Shown here in pieces: positions 9,296 to 17,483 of a DNA stretch of 64,000 nt. Position numbers and translations under genes: made by a program. Origin of the DNA: Azotobacter beijerinckii (GTDB lineage: Bacteria; Pseudomonadota; Gammaproteobacteria; Pseudomonadales; Pseudomonadaceae); NCBI RefSeq assembly GCF_900110885.1, contig NZ_FOFJ01000002.1, positions 62,001-126,000 of the forward strand, written 5' to 3'. The notes beneath the pieces were generated by a model. The model saw only the letters and a list, made by a program, of their open reading frames with translations, did not search any database and was not told where the DNA came from. The first letter of the stretch is position 1; each line of letters begins with the position of its first letter.

Positions 9296-10339
9296 ATGAA
9301 CTCAGAAAAAGTCAGCATCATCATACCTGTCTATAATGTTGAAAAATATCTTGCCGAATGCTTGGACTCTGCCCTCCGCCAAGACTATGAGAACGTAGAA
9401 ATCATCACAATCAACGACGGCTCGACAGATGCAAGCCTGTCAATACTTGAAGAGTTCCACGCCAAGCATCAAAACATAATAGTAAAAAGCATCCCAAACC
9501 AGGGGTTATCAGTCGCCAGAAACACGGGACTCGAAATCGCAACCGGCGAATACATCCTATTCCTTGATAGCGACGACTTTATAGAGAAACACACCCTATC
9601 AACCTGCCTCGGGCATTTAAAACAGCACCAGACAGATGTAGTCTTTTTTTCAGCAAACGTATTTCTCGATGGAATCAGCGAGGATATAGGCCGCAAATTC
9701 AGAACCGAAAGGACTCCAGCCCTGCAAAACAAATCCTGTCCGGCACGTTCCTTTTTCGTCCAATCGATAAACATTAACAACTACCAGGTTTCAGCATGCT
9801 TCTATGTCTACAAAAAAAACAGGCTGGACAGCATAAAATTCCACCCGGGAATACTATACGAAGATAACCTGTTCACCACCAGGCTACTGCTCGAAAACGA
9901 GAAAATAAAAGTCACCTGCATCACTGACAAGCTCTACAACAGGCGAGTCAGGCCAGAATCGATCATGACCCAGAAAAAACATGAAAAGCATGTAGATGGA
10001 TTTTTTGTCATTGCCGAAGAGCTCTTGAAGCTCAACCTAGCCAAGGAAAAAAGCGAAACAGGAGCAGCATTGAATTGCTTCATCCAAAGCCTGCTGAGCC
10101 ATGCGTTGACCACCTACAGATCGATTTATGGCGACAGACTTCCCTACCGCACGAGAAAAAAACTAATAATCCTATTCTCAAAAACAAAACCAATAAGGAT
10201 AAAAAGCATTGCACTTTATGCCTTTCCAGAATTGCTAACAATAAGAAATCTACTAAGAAAACCCTCAATCATCAAAAAATCCGAGCCCCCTAAAGCACTG
10301 CAAAACAGCGCACCCAAAGACCACCAAAAGATGCAATAA
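9296..10339 (+). CDS. Glycosyltransferase family 2, tandem paralogue 3 of 3
   Basis: 347 residues from ATG 9296, chosen because AAAGGA lies 7 bases upstream and the protein then begins MNSEKVSIIIPVYNVE exactly like its two neighbours; the open frame runs back to 9221. It has INDGSTD, SVARNTGLEIATGEYILF and the FLDSDDFIEKHT DxD motif. A 20-25 residue Lys/Pro-rich C-terminal tail (PSIIKKSEPPKALQNSAPKD) is absent from the other two and may be a membrane or partner contact. It is the last gene of the low-GC glycosyltransferase run. Confidence 0.85.
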   Translation: MNSEKVSIIIPVYNVEKYLAECLDSALRQDYENVEIITINDGSTDASLSILEEFHAKHQNIIVKSIPNQGLSVARNTGLEIATGEYILFLDSDDFIEKHTLSTCLGHLKQHQTDVVFFSANVFLDGISEDIGRKFRTERTPALQNKSCPARSFFVQSININNYQVSACFYVYKKNRLDSIKFHPGILYEDNLFTTRLLLENEKIKVTCITDKLYNRRVRPESIMTQKKHEKHVDGFFVIAEELLKLNLAKEKSETGAALNCFIQSLLSHALTTYRSIYGDRLPYRTRKKLIILFSKTKPIRIKSIALYAFPELLTIRNLLRKPSIIKKSEPPKALQNSAPKDHQKMQ

Positions 10340-10919
10340 GCCATACAAAATTAATTCGATATTTTCACCGTAACCTGACGGCACCTGATGCACATGACTG
10401 GTGAGTGACGGGAAGCTCTGGTAAGCCGTTACAGGCCGCCATTCGTACATCATCATGAAACTTATCGCTTTCAACAGCACAGCTGACCAGCTGCCCCCCC
10501 GCCAGAAAGAACCTCGGCGCCCCGCACGAGGCCCGACCCAACGGTGAGAGTTCCAGGCCAGACCACCGGCAAATGCCTTTCCGACTGTCAGGGGAACGCC
10601 CAGCCGATTTGCAGCCCTCTGCAACACAGCCTAGCCTTTGGTAGCCCACGTGGTGTGAAGGGCTCTCCTTTTCCTGCGATGGAGCCTGAAGCATGAAAAC
10701 ACTCCCACCCAGCCTGTTGCCGAGTCTTCCCGGCCAGGCCATTGCCGGCGAGGCAGCCGCTGCAACCTTCGGCCACCAGGGCACCACGGACACCAGGAGC
10801 CCCCCATAGCGGGAGCGACCAGGCCGGTCGGTTGTGGCATCCGCATGTGCCGGGCGCCCGGCTCTGCATTTCCCCATTGATCGTCCGAAACAGGTCTTCA
10901 TCCCCGCGAACCACGGCCC
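10340..10919. other. 580-bp intergenic stretch without a supported gene
   Basis: Base composition returns to high GC here. Open frames on both strands give proline/arginine-rich translations with no recognisable motif. One short frame starting ATG 10693 (38 codons) has a weak upstream purine run and no recognisable product. It probably holds the 3' end of the glycosyltransferase transcript and the promoter of the export lipoprotein gene. I could not identify a convincing promoter or terminator. Confidence 0.5.
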
Positions 10920-12071
10920 ATGGAGGGATTTGCCTTGTCCGTCCTGCATACCGGCAGCTCGCCGGTGCACCGCACACTCGCCGTCATACTGGCCGCTACC
11001 ATCGGCCTCCAGGGCTGCATATTCTCCCCCGGGCAGCACCTCGACACTTCCGACCTTGCGCACCAAGGCCCGCCGGACAGCCCCCGCTTCGAGCTGGTGC
11101 CCATCACCCCGAGGCTGGTGGCGACCCAGAACGCGGCACGCGTCGTCGAGACACTGCCTCCCGAACTGACCAGCTACGCTCCCGGCCCCTACGTGATCGG
11201 GGTAGGCGACGTGCTCAACATCACCGTCTGGGAGCACCCGGAACTGAACTCACCGGGCGGCGTGCAGCAGGCACCCGACGCCAACGGACGCCTGGTGCGT
11301 CCCGACGGCCGACTGTTCTATCCCTACATCGGCGAGACCGAGGCTGCCGGCCTGACCATCGAGGAGCTGCGCAACAGCATCGCCGAGCGGCTGACCCGCT
11401 ATATCGAAAGCCCGCAGGTGGACGTCGCCGTAACCCGCTTCGGCGGCCGCCGGGTGATTCTCACCGGCGCCTTCGGCCATACAGGCCCGATGCCCCTAAC
11501 CACCGTCCCCATGACGCTGCCGGCGGCCGTCGGCCAGGCCGGCGTAGGTGGGGGAGCCGACATTGCCAGACTGATCCTCAAGCGCGACGGCCGGGAGTAC
11601 CGCCTCGACCTCGACGCCCTCAACCGCGGCGGCGCGGAGCTGGACCGCATCTACCTCAAGGACGGCGACCAGTTGCACCTACCCACCAACGACAGCCGAC
11701 GGATCTTCGTCCTCGGCGAGGTCGTCTCGCCCGGACCGCTATCTTTCAGGAGCCGCAGTATGAACCTGACCGAAGTGATCGGCTCGGTCAGGGGACTGCG
11801 CCAGGAAACCTCCAACCCGCAAGCCGTCTACGTGATCCGCGGCGTGCGGGATCTCGAACGGGAAACGGCCCAGGTCTTCCAGCTGGATGCAAAGTCGCCG
11901 GCCTCCATGGTGCTGGCCGCGCATTTCCAGGTCGAACCGCAGGACGTGGTCTACGTCGGCGCCGCCGGCATCACCCGCTGGAACCGCTTCATCAGCCAGC
12001 TATTCCCCTCGGCCTCCTTCCTAAACATGGGAATAGGCGTAGAAGACGATATCAATACGATAACCAAATGA
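10920..12071 (+). CDS. wza: Wza-type outer membrane polysaccharide export lipoprotein
   Basis: 383 residues, matching the usual size of Wza. A signal sequence ends in a lipobox-like LQGC at Cys33. The Poly_export domain begins YVIGVGDVLNITVWEHPEL and continues through VRPDGRLFYPYIGETEAAGLT. SLBB-like domains follow (FGGRRVILTGAFGHTGPMPL; DSRRIFVLGEVVSPGPL). The C-terminal segment ITRWNRFISQLFPSASFL resembles the amphipathic helix of the outer membrane pore. The family forms the octameric channel through which capsule or EPS leaves the cell. No Wzc kinase or Wzb phosphatase gene lies beside it, so those partners must be elsewhere. Confidence 0.93.
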   Translation: MEGFALSVLHTGSSPVHRTLAVILAATIGLQGCIFSPGQHLDTSDLAHQGPPDSPRFELVPITPRLVATQNAARVVETLPPELTSYAPGPYVIGVGDVLNITVWEHPELNSPGGVQQAPDANGRLVRPDGRLFYPYIGETEAAGLTIEELRNSIAERLTRYIESPQVDVAVTRFGGRRVILTGAFGHTGPMPLTTVPMTLPAAVGQAGVGGGADIARLILKRDGREYRLDLDALNRGGAELDRIYLKDGDQLHLPTNDSRRIFVLGEVVSPGPLSFRSRSMNLTEVIGSVRGLRQETSNPQAVYVIRGVRDLERETAQVFQLDAKSPASMVLAAHFQVEPQDVVYVGAAGITRWNRFISQLFPSASFLNMGIGVEDDINTITK

Positions 12072-12227
12072 TTTTGCCCGGCAAGCATGGATGCAAGCCA
12101 GGTACGTGACCGCGCCTCAGGAGTCGCGGGGCTCGTACGTGAGCCAGCCAGGATCGAGGCTGTCCCCCCGCTGTCCGTATAGCCGCCCGCCTGAACGGCA
12201 TCCATCCCCCCTCCCGTCCTCTCCTCC

Positions 12228-13019
12228 TCAATCCTCGCTCTCCAGGCGCATGGTCGTCCGCACCAGGCGCTGCTCTTCCTGCTCGATCTCCCGAAGGCTG
12301 TCGCGGATTCCGTGGATGTGGTCGCGGGCGGCGCGCCGGGCCTGTTCCGGCAGGCGCTCGATCACCGCGTGGTAGAGGCGCGCGTGCTGGCGGTCGAGCT
12401 GCTTCTTGCACGGCGGGCGGTGGTAGAGGTTGTTCACCGAGGCGAACACCGTGGTCAGCATGAGGTCGGTGAGCGACTGCAGGGTGTGCAGCAGCACCGG
12501 GTTGTGCGCGGCCTCGCAGATCGCCAGGTGGAAGGCGTGGTCCAGCCGGGCGTGCTCGCGCGGGTCGAGGCTCTCGGGCGGGGCGGCCTGGGCGGCGACC
12601 ATTTCCGCGTAGCGCCGGCCGAGCCGGATGAAATCCGCCTCGCTGCCGCGCAGGGCGGCCAGCCGCGCCGACTCGCCCTCCAGCAGGACGCGTACCTCCA
12701 GCAGGTCGTAGAGGGTGCGCTGCTGCGAGGCGAACAGGTGCAGCAGCGGACTGGTGTCGCCGCCGTCGGACAACGGCGCGACGAAGGAGCCGCGTCCCTG
12801 TGCCGTCTCGATGATGCCGCGCCCGCGCAGCACGCGCAGGCCTTCGCGCAATGCCGAGCGGGAGATGCCCAGCCGCTCGCACAAACGTCGCTCCGAGGGC
12901 AGCGCCTGGCCGACCTTGAGCACGCCGTCGACGATCAGTCGCTCGATGCGCTGGGCCACCACGTCGGCGACCTGGCGGCGTTCGACGGCGGGTTCGGGAG
13001 GCATGCGGGAATCTGTCAT
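12228..13019 (-). CDS. glcC: GntR/FadR-family regulator of the glycolate operon
   Basis: 263 residues. An N-terminal winged helix (ADVVAQRIERLIVDG, LPSERRLCERLGISRSALREGLRVL) is followed by a FadR-type all-helical effector domain with metal-ligand-like residues (HARLDHAFHLAICEAAHN). It is divergent from glcDEFG-glcB, the classic arrangement of GlcC, which activates the operon in response to glycolate. A palindrome CTGGTCTGACCAG starts three bases upstream of its ATG, overlapping its own ribosome site region, so autoregulation is likely. LldR or PdhR relatives have the same fold, but the neighbours decide the assignment. Confidence 0.9.
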   Translation of the reverse strand: MTDSRMPPEPAVERRQVADVVAQRIERLIVDGVLKVGQALPSERRLCERLGISRSALREGLRVLRGRGIIETAQGRGSFVAPLSDGGDTSPLLHLFASQQRTLYDLLEVRVLLEGESARLAALRGSEADFIRLGRRYAEMVAAQAAPPESLDPREHARLDHAFHLAICEAAHNPVLLHTLQSLTDLMLTTVFASVNNLYHRPPCKKQLDRQHARLYHAVIERLPEQARRAARDHIHGIRDSLREIEQEEQRLVRTTMRLESED

Positions 13020-13021
13020 GG

Positions 13022-13034
13022 CTGGTCTGACCAG
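13022..13034. promoter_or_regulatory. Candidate GlcC operator, glcC-proximal
   Basis: A perfect palindrome CTGGTCTGACCAG, of the TGGT-N3-ACCA type bound by FadR-subfamily GntR regulators, lies immediately upstream of the glcC start. The same pattern with another spacer recurs at 13118-13130, centres 96 bp apart. Confidence 0.7.
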
Positions 13035-13117
13035 TGCGAGAGGACGGGAAGCCTATCCGCCCGCGGCCTAGTCTGAATAGGGGTTTGCCGGACGAACGGG
13101 ACAACCGCCCGCACGAA

Positions 13118-13130
13118 CTGGTAGGACCAG
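13118..13130. promoter_or_regulatory. Candidate GlcC operator, glcD-proximal
   Basis: CTGGTAGGACCAG repeats the CTGGT-N3-ACCAG pattern of the site at 13022-13034. It lies 110 bp before glcD, a position suited to activation of the operon. Confidence 0.7.
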
Positions 13131-13239
13131 TGCGCCTGGCGCTGGACGGCCGGCACCGCCGCGCCGATGCTGCACGGGCTGCAGACGCAGACTGCGGGCC
13201 GCGCGAACAACAACAATATTCCGTCTGATCGAGTCCATC

Positions 13240-14739
13240 ATGAACATCCTCTACGACGAGCGCGTCGATGGCGCGCTGCCCCGGGTCGACAAGGCCGCCC
13301 TGCTCGCCGAGCTGCGCGAGCGGCTGCCGGGCCTGGACATCCTCCACCGCGAGGAAGACCTCAAGCCCTACGAATGCGACGGCCTCTCGGCCTATCGGAC
13401 CATGCCGATGCTGGTGGTGCTGCCCGAGCGCATCGAGCAGGTCGAGGCGCTGCTCAGGCTCTGCCACCGCCGCCAGGTGCCGGTCGTGGCGCGCGGCGCC
13501 GGCACCGGCCTGTCCGGTGGCGCGCTGCCCCTGGAACAGGGCATCCTGCTGGTGATGGCGCGCTTCAACAAGATCCTCGAAGTCAATCCCGAAGGACGCT
13601 TCGCCCGCGTCCAGCCCGGGGTGCGCAACCTGGCGATCTCCCAGGCGGCAGCGCCCTTCGGCCTCTACTACGCGCCCGATCCGTCCTCGCAGATCGCCTG
13701 CTCGATCGGCGGCAACGTGGCGGAGAACGCCGGCGGCGTGCACTGCCTGAAATACGGCCTGACCGTACACAACCTGCTCAAGGTCGAGATCCTCAGCGTC
13801 GAGGGCGAGCGCCTGACCCTGGGCTCCGACGCCCTGGACAGCCCCGGCTTCGACCTGCTCGCCCTGTTCAGCGGCTCGGAAGGCATGCTCGGCATCGTCA
13901 CCGAGGTGACGGTGAAGCTACTGCCCAAGCCGCAGATGGCCAAGGTGCTGCTGGCCAGCTTCGACTCGGTGGAGAAAGCCGGCCGCGCGGTGGGCGAGAT
14001 CATCGCCGCCGGCGTGATCCCCGGCGGCCTGGAGATGATGGACAACCTGGCGATCCGCGCCGCCGAGGACTTCATCCACGCCGGTTACCCGGTGGAGGCC
14101 GAGGCCATCCTGCTCTGCGAGCTGGACGGCGTGGAAGCCGACGTGCACGACGACTGCGAACGGGTGCGCCGGGTGCTCGAGCAGGCCGGCGCGACCGAGG
14201 TGCGCCAGGCCCGCGACGAGGCCGAGCGGGCGAGGTTCTGGGCCGGGCGCAAGAACGCCTTCCCGGCGGTCGGGCGCCTGTCGCCGGACTACTACTGCAT
14301 GGACGGCACCATCCCGCGCCGCGAGCTGCCCGGCGTGCTCCGGGGCATCGCCGAGCTTTCCGCCGAATACGGCCTGCGCGTGGCCAACGTGTTCCATGCC
14401 GGCGACGGCAACATGCACCCTCTGATCCTCTTCGACGCCAACCGGCCCGGCGAGCTGGAGCGCGCCGAAGCCCTCGGCGGCAAGATCCTCGAACTGTGCG
14501 TGGCGGTGGGCGGCAGCATCACCGGCGAGCACGGCGTCGGCCGCGAGAAGATCAACCAGATGTGCGCCCAGTTCGATGCCGACGAGCTGACCCTGTTCCA
14601 CGCGGTGAAGGCGGCCTTCGATCCCGAGCGCCTGCTCAACCCCGGCAAGAACATCCCGACCCTGCACCGCTGCGCCGAGTTCGGCGCCATGCACGTGCAC
14701 CACGGCCGGCTGCCCTTCCCCGAACTGGAGCGCTTCTGA
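13240..14739 (+). CDS. glcD: Glycolate oxidase subunit GlcD (FAD-linked)
   Basis: 499 residues, the expected length. An N-terminal PCMH-type FAD domain is visible (PVVARGAGTGLSGGALP, PDPSSQIACSIGGNVAENAGG, GSEGMLGIVTEVTVKLLP). A C-terminal FAD-oxidase domain follows, with the metal/substrate-binding NVFHAGDGNMHPL and GSITGEHGVGREK. It is the catalytic subunit that oxidises glycolate to glyoxylate, passing electrons through GlcF to the respiratory chain. It is first in the operon, and its TGA overlaps the glcE ATG. D-lactate dehydrogenases share the fold; the GlcE and GlcF neighbours support glycolate. Confidence 0.95.
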   Translation: MNILYDERVDGALPRVDKAALLAELRERLPGLDILHREEDLKPYECDGLSAYRTMPMLVVLPERIEQVEALLRLCHRRQVPVVARGAGTGLSGGALPLEQGILLVMARFNKILEVNPEGRFARVQPGVRNLAISQAAAPFGLYYAPDPSSQIACSIGGNVAENAGGVHCLKYGLTVHNLLKVEILSVEGERLTLGSDALDSPGFDLLALFSGSEGMLGIVTEVTVKLLPKPQMAKVLLASFDSVEKAGRAVGEIIAAGVIPGGLEMMDNLAIRAAEDFIHAGYPVEAEAILLCELDGVEADVHDDCERVRRVLEQAGATEVRQARDEAERARFWAGRKNAFPAVGRLSPDYYCMDGTIPRRELPGVLRGIAELSAEYGLRVANVFHAGDGNMHPLILFDANRPGELERAEALGGKILELCVAVGGSITGEHGVGREKINQMCAQFDADELTLFHAVKAAFDPERLLNPGKNIPTLHRCAEFGAMHVHHGRLPFPELERF

Positions 14740-15797
14740 TGAGCCCGTCCTCCTTCGACGCCAGCGCCGAGCTGCTGGAACAGGTCAACCGGGCCATCGC
14801 CCAGCGCACGCCCCTGCGTATCCAGGGCGGTGGCAGCAAGGCCTTCCTCGGCCGCCCGGTGGAAGGCGAAGTGCTCGACACCCGCCGCCACCGCGGCATC
14901 GTCGGCTACGACCCCACCGAGCTGGTGGTCACCGTGCGTGCCGGCACGCCGCTGGCCGAACTGGAGCAGGCGCTGGCCGACCAGGGCCAACTGCTCGCCT
15001 GCGAGGCACCGCACCTCGGCACGGCCACGGTGGGCGGCATGGTCGCGGCCGGGCTGTCCGGCCCGCGCCGGCCCTGGGCCGGGGCGGTGCGCGACTTCGT
15101 CCTCGGCACGCGGCTGATCAGCGGCCACGGCAAGCACCTGCACTTCGGCGGCGAGGTGATGAAGAACGTCGCCGGCTACGACCTCTCGCGCCTTCTGGCC
15201 GGCAGCTTCGGCTGCCTCGGGGTGATCACCGAGGTCTCGCTCAAGGTGCTGCCGCGACCGCGCGCCAGCACCAGCCTGCGCCTGGCGATGAATGCCGAGC
15301 GCGCACTGAGCAAACTCGCCGAGTGGGGCCAGCAGCCGATCCCGCTCAGCGCCGCCTGCCACGACGGCGAGGCCCTCTACCTGCGCCTGGAGGGCGGCGA
15401 AGGCTCGCTGGCCGCGGCCCGCCAGTGCCTCGGCGGCGAGGCGCTGGCCGACGGCTTCTGGGACGACCTGCGCGAACGGCGCCTGGCCTTCTTCGCCGAC
15501 CCGCGACCCTTGTGGCGCCTGTCGCTGCCCAACGCCGTGCCGCCGCTGGCGCTGCCCGGCAGCCAGCTGATCGACTGGGGCGGCGCGCAGCGCTGGCTGA
15601 AGTCGGAGGCCGGCGCCGAGGCGATCCGCGCCATCGCCGCCGAGGTCGGCGGCCATGCCAGCTGCCACGACGCCGGCGTCTGCGACAGCCCCTTCCAGCC
15701 GCTGCCCGCGCCGCTGATGCGCTACCACCGCCAGCTCAAGGCGCAACTGGACCCGCAGGGGATCTTCAATCCCGGGCGGATGTACGCGGACTTCTGA
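14739..15797 (+). CDS. glcE: Glycolate oxidase subunit GlcE (FAD-binding)
   Basis: 352 residues. It has a PCMH FAD domain only: PLRIQGGGSKAFLGRP at the start, ELVVTVRAGTPLAELEQAL, GTATVGGMVAAGLSGPRRPW, and GEVMKNVAGYDLSRLLAGSFG. It lacks the C-terminal oxidase half seen in GlcD, as is normal for GlcE. It is required with GlcD and GlcF for activity. The start overlaps the glcD stop (TGATG) and the end is 9 bp before glcF. Confidence 0.94.
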   Translation: MSPSSFDASAELLEQVNRAIAQRTPLRIQGGGSKAFLGRPVEGEVLDTRRHRGIVGYDPTELVVTVRAGTPLAELEQALADQGQLLACEAPHLGTATVGGMVAAGLSGPRRPWAGAVRDFVLGTRLISGHGKHLHFGGEVMKNVAGYDLSRLLAGSFGCLGVITEVSLKVLPRPRASTSLRLAMNAERALSKLAEWGQQPIPLSAACHDGEALYLRLEGGEGSLAAARQCLGGEALADGFWDDLRERRLAFFADPRPLWRLSLPNAVPPLALPGSQLIDWGGAQRWLKSEAGAEAIRAIAAEVGGHASCHDAGVCDSPFQPLPAPLMRYHRQLKAQLDPQGIFNPGRMYADF

Positions 15798-15806
15798 GGG
15801 CGGACC

Positions 15807-17060
15807 ATGCAAACCCATCTGAACGAAGACAGCCTGGCCCTGCCGCGCGGCGCCGAGGCCGAACGCATCCTGCGCAGCTGCGTGCACTGCGGCTTCTGCA
15901 ACGCCACCTGCCCGACCTACCAACTGCTGGGCGACGAGCTGGACGGCCCGCGCGGGCGCATCTACCTGATCAAGCAGGTGCTCGAGGGCGCCACGCCCGG
16001 CGCCAGCACCCGCGAGCACCTGGACCGCTGCCTGACCTGCCGCAACTGCGAAACCACCTGCCCGTCCGGCGTGCAGTATCACCACCTGCTGGACATCGGC
16101 CGGGCAGTGCTGGAACGGCAGGTGCCGCGCTCCCTGGAGCAGCGCGCCCTGACGACCGGGCTGCGCGCGCTGCTACCCCATCCGGCGGCCTTCAAGGTCC
16201 TGGTGCGCAGCGGCGAGCGTTTCCGCCCGCTGCTGCCGGAAAGGCTCAAGGCCAAGCTGCCGCGCCAGATCCGCCCGGCCAAGGCGCGCCCGCAGCCGCA
16301 CCATGCGCGCCGCGTGCTGCTGCTCGAAGGCTGCGTGCAGCCGGGGCTGTCGCCGAACACCAACGCCGCCGCCGCCCGCGTGCTCGACCGCCTCGGCATC
16401 AGCGTGACGGCGGTCCGCCAAGCCGGCTGCTGCGGCGCCGTGGATTACCACCTGAACGCCCAGAGGGCCGGCCTCGAACGCGCCCGGCACAATATCGACG
16501 CCTGGTGGCCGGCCATCGAGGCCGGCGCCGAGGCCATCGTGCAGACCGCCAGCGGCTGCGGCGCCTTCGTCAAGGACTACGGCCACCTGCTGGCCGCCGA
16601 CCCGCGCTACGCCGCCAAGGCCCGCCGGGTCAGCGAACTGGCCCGCGACCTGGTCGAGGTGCTGCGCGGCGAGCCCCTGGAAAGCCTCGGCATCCGGGCC
16701 GACCTGCGCCTGGCCTTCCACTGCCCCTGCACCCTGCAGCACGCGCAGAAGCTCGGCGGCGCCGTCGAGGAGCTGCTGACGCGCCTCGGTTTCCAGCTCA
16801 CCGCGGTGCCGGACGGACACCTCTGCTGCGGCTCGGCCGGCACCTACTCGATCACCCAGCCGGCGCTGTCGCGCCGGCTGCGCGACAACAAGCTCGACGC
16901 CCTGGAAAGCGGCCGGCCGACGCTGATCGCCACCGCCAATATCGGCTGCCAGATCCATCTGGACGGTGCCGGCCGCACCCCGGTGCGGCACTGGATCGAG
17001 CTGGTCGAAGAAGCCCTGACTCAACCGGAGAACCCCCCATGCACAGCAAAGCAGTCCTGA
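15807..17060 (+). CDS. glcF: Glycolate oxidase iron-sulfur subunit GlcF
   Basis: 417 residues. Two ferredoxin-like [4Fe-4S] clusters are encoded at the N-terminus (CVHCGFCNATCP and CLTCRNCETTCP). Two CCG domains follow (GCCGAVDYH and CCGSAGTYS), as in heterodisulfide reductase-like electron transfer subunits. It carries electrons from GlcD flavin to quinone at the membrane. Its last 22 bp overlap the start of glcG, which implies coupled translation. Confidence 0.95.
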   Translation: MQTHLNEDSLALPRGAEAERILRSCVHCGFCNATCPTYQLLGDELDGPRGRIYLIKQVLEGATPGASTREHLDRCLTCRNCETTCPSGVQYHHLLDIGRAVLERQVPRSLEQRALTTGLRALLPHPAAFKVLVRSGERFRPLLPERLKAKLPRQIRPAKARPQPHHARRVLLLEGCVQPGLSPNTNAAAARVLDRLGISVTAVRQAGCCGAVDYHLNAQRAGLERARHNIDAWWPAIEAGAEAIVQTASGCGAFVKDYGHLLAADPRYAAKARRVSELARDLVEVLRGEPLESLGIRADLRLAFHCPCTLQHAQKLGGAVEELLTRLGFQLTAVPDGHLCCGSAGTYSITQPALSRRLRDNKLDALESGRPTLIATANIGCQIHLDGAGRTPVRHWIELVEEALTQPENPPCTAKQS

Positions 17061-17446
17061 CCCAGACCGAAGTCGCGCGGATGCTCGCCGCCGCCCGCAC
17101 CGAAGCGCAGCACAACCAGTGGGCCGTGAGCATCGCGGTGGTCGACGACGGCGGCCACCCGCTGGCCCTGGAGCGACTCGACGGCTGCAGCCCGGCAAGC
17201 GCCTACATCGCCCTGGAGAAGGCCCGCACCTCGGCCCTCGGCCGCCGCGAGTCCAAGGTCTACGAGGAAATGATCAACGGCGGGCGCACCGCCTTCCTCT
17301 CCGTGCCGCTGCTCAGCGCCACCCTGGAGGGCGGCGTGCCGGTGCTGGTCGACGGTCAGGTGGTCGGCGCCGTCGGCGTGTCCGGCGTGCGCTCCGATCA
17401 GGATGCCCAGGTGGCCAGGGCCGGCGTGCAAGCCATCGCCGAGTGA
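17039..17446 (+). CDS. glcG: GlcG/HbpS-family (DUF336) protein
   Basis: 135 residues of the GlcG/PduO-C/HbpS fold: [20 protein letters not shown], then [17 protein letters not shown], and the terminal [20 protein letters not shown]. The family includes haem- or cobalamin-binding proteins. The role in glycolate use is not established, although the gene is routinely part of glc operons. It starts inside glcF and ends 37 bp before malate synthase. Confidence 0.9.
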   Translation: MHSKAVLTQTEVARMLAAARTEAQHNQWAVSIAVVDDGGHPLALERLDGCSPASAYIALEKARTSALGRRESKVYEEMINGGRTAFLSVPLLSATLEGGVPVLVDGQVVGAVGVSGVRSDQDAQVARAGVQAIAE

Positions 17447-17483
17447 CCTCAACGAGCCGAACAGGAACAGGAGAACACCCCCC

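Noticed and set aside
7081..10339. CRISPR-like or short tandem repeats in the glycosyltransferase run
   Set aside because: The repeated segments are long, coding and about 1.1 kb apart; they are gene duplications, not an array.
10365..11237. 290-codon reverse frame before and into wza, considered as a gene or transposase remnant
   Set aside because: No transposase or other motif was found, and half of it is antisense to the Wza coding sequence.
13167..14738. Long frame 13167-15797 as an 876-residue protein
   Set aside because: Its first 524 codons are a shadow of glcD; glcE starts at ATG 14739, overlapping the glcD stop.
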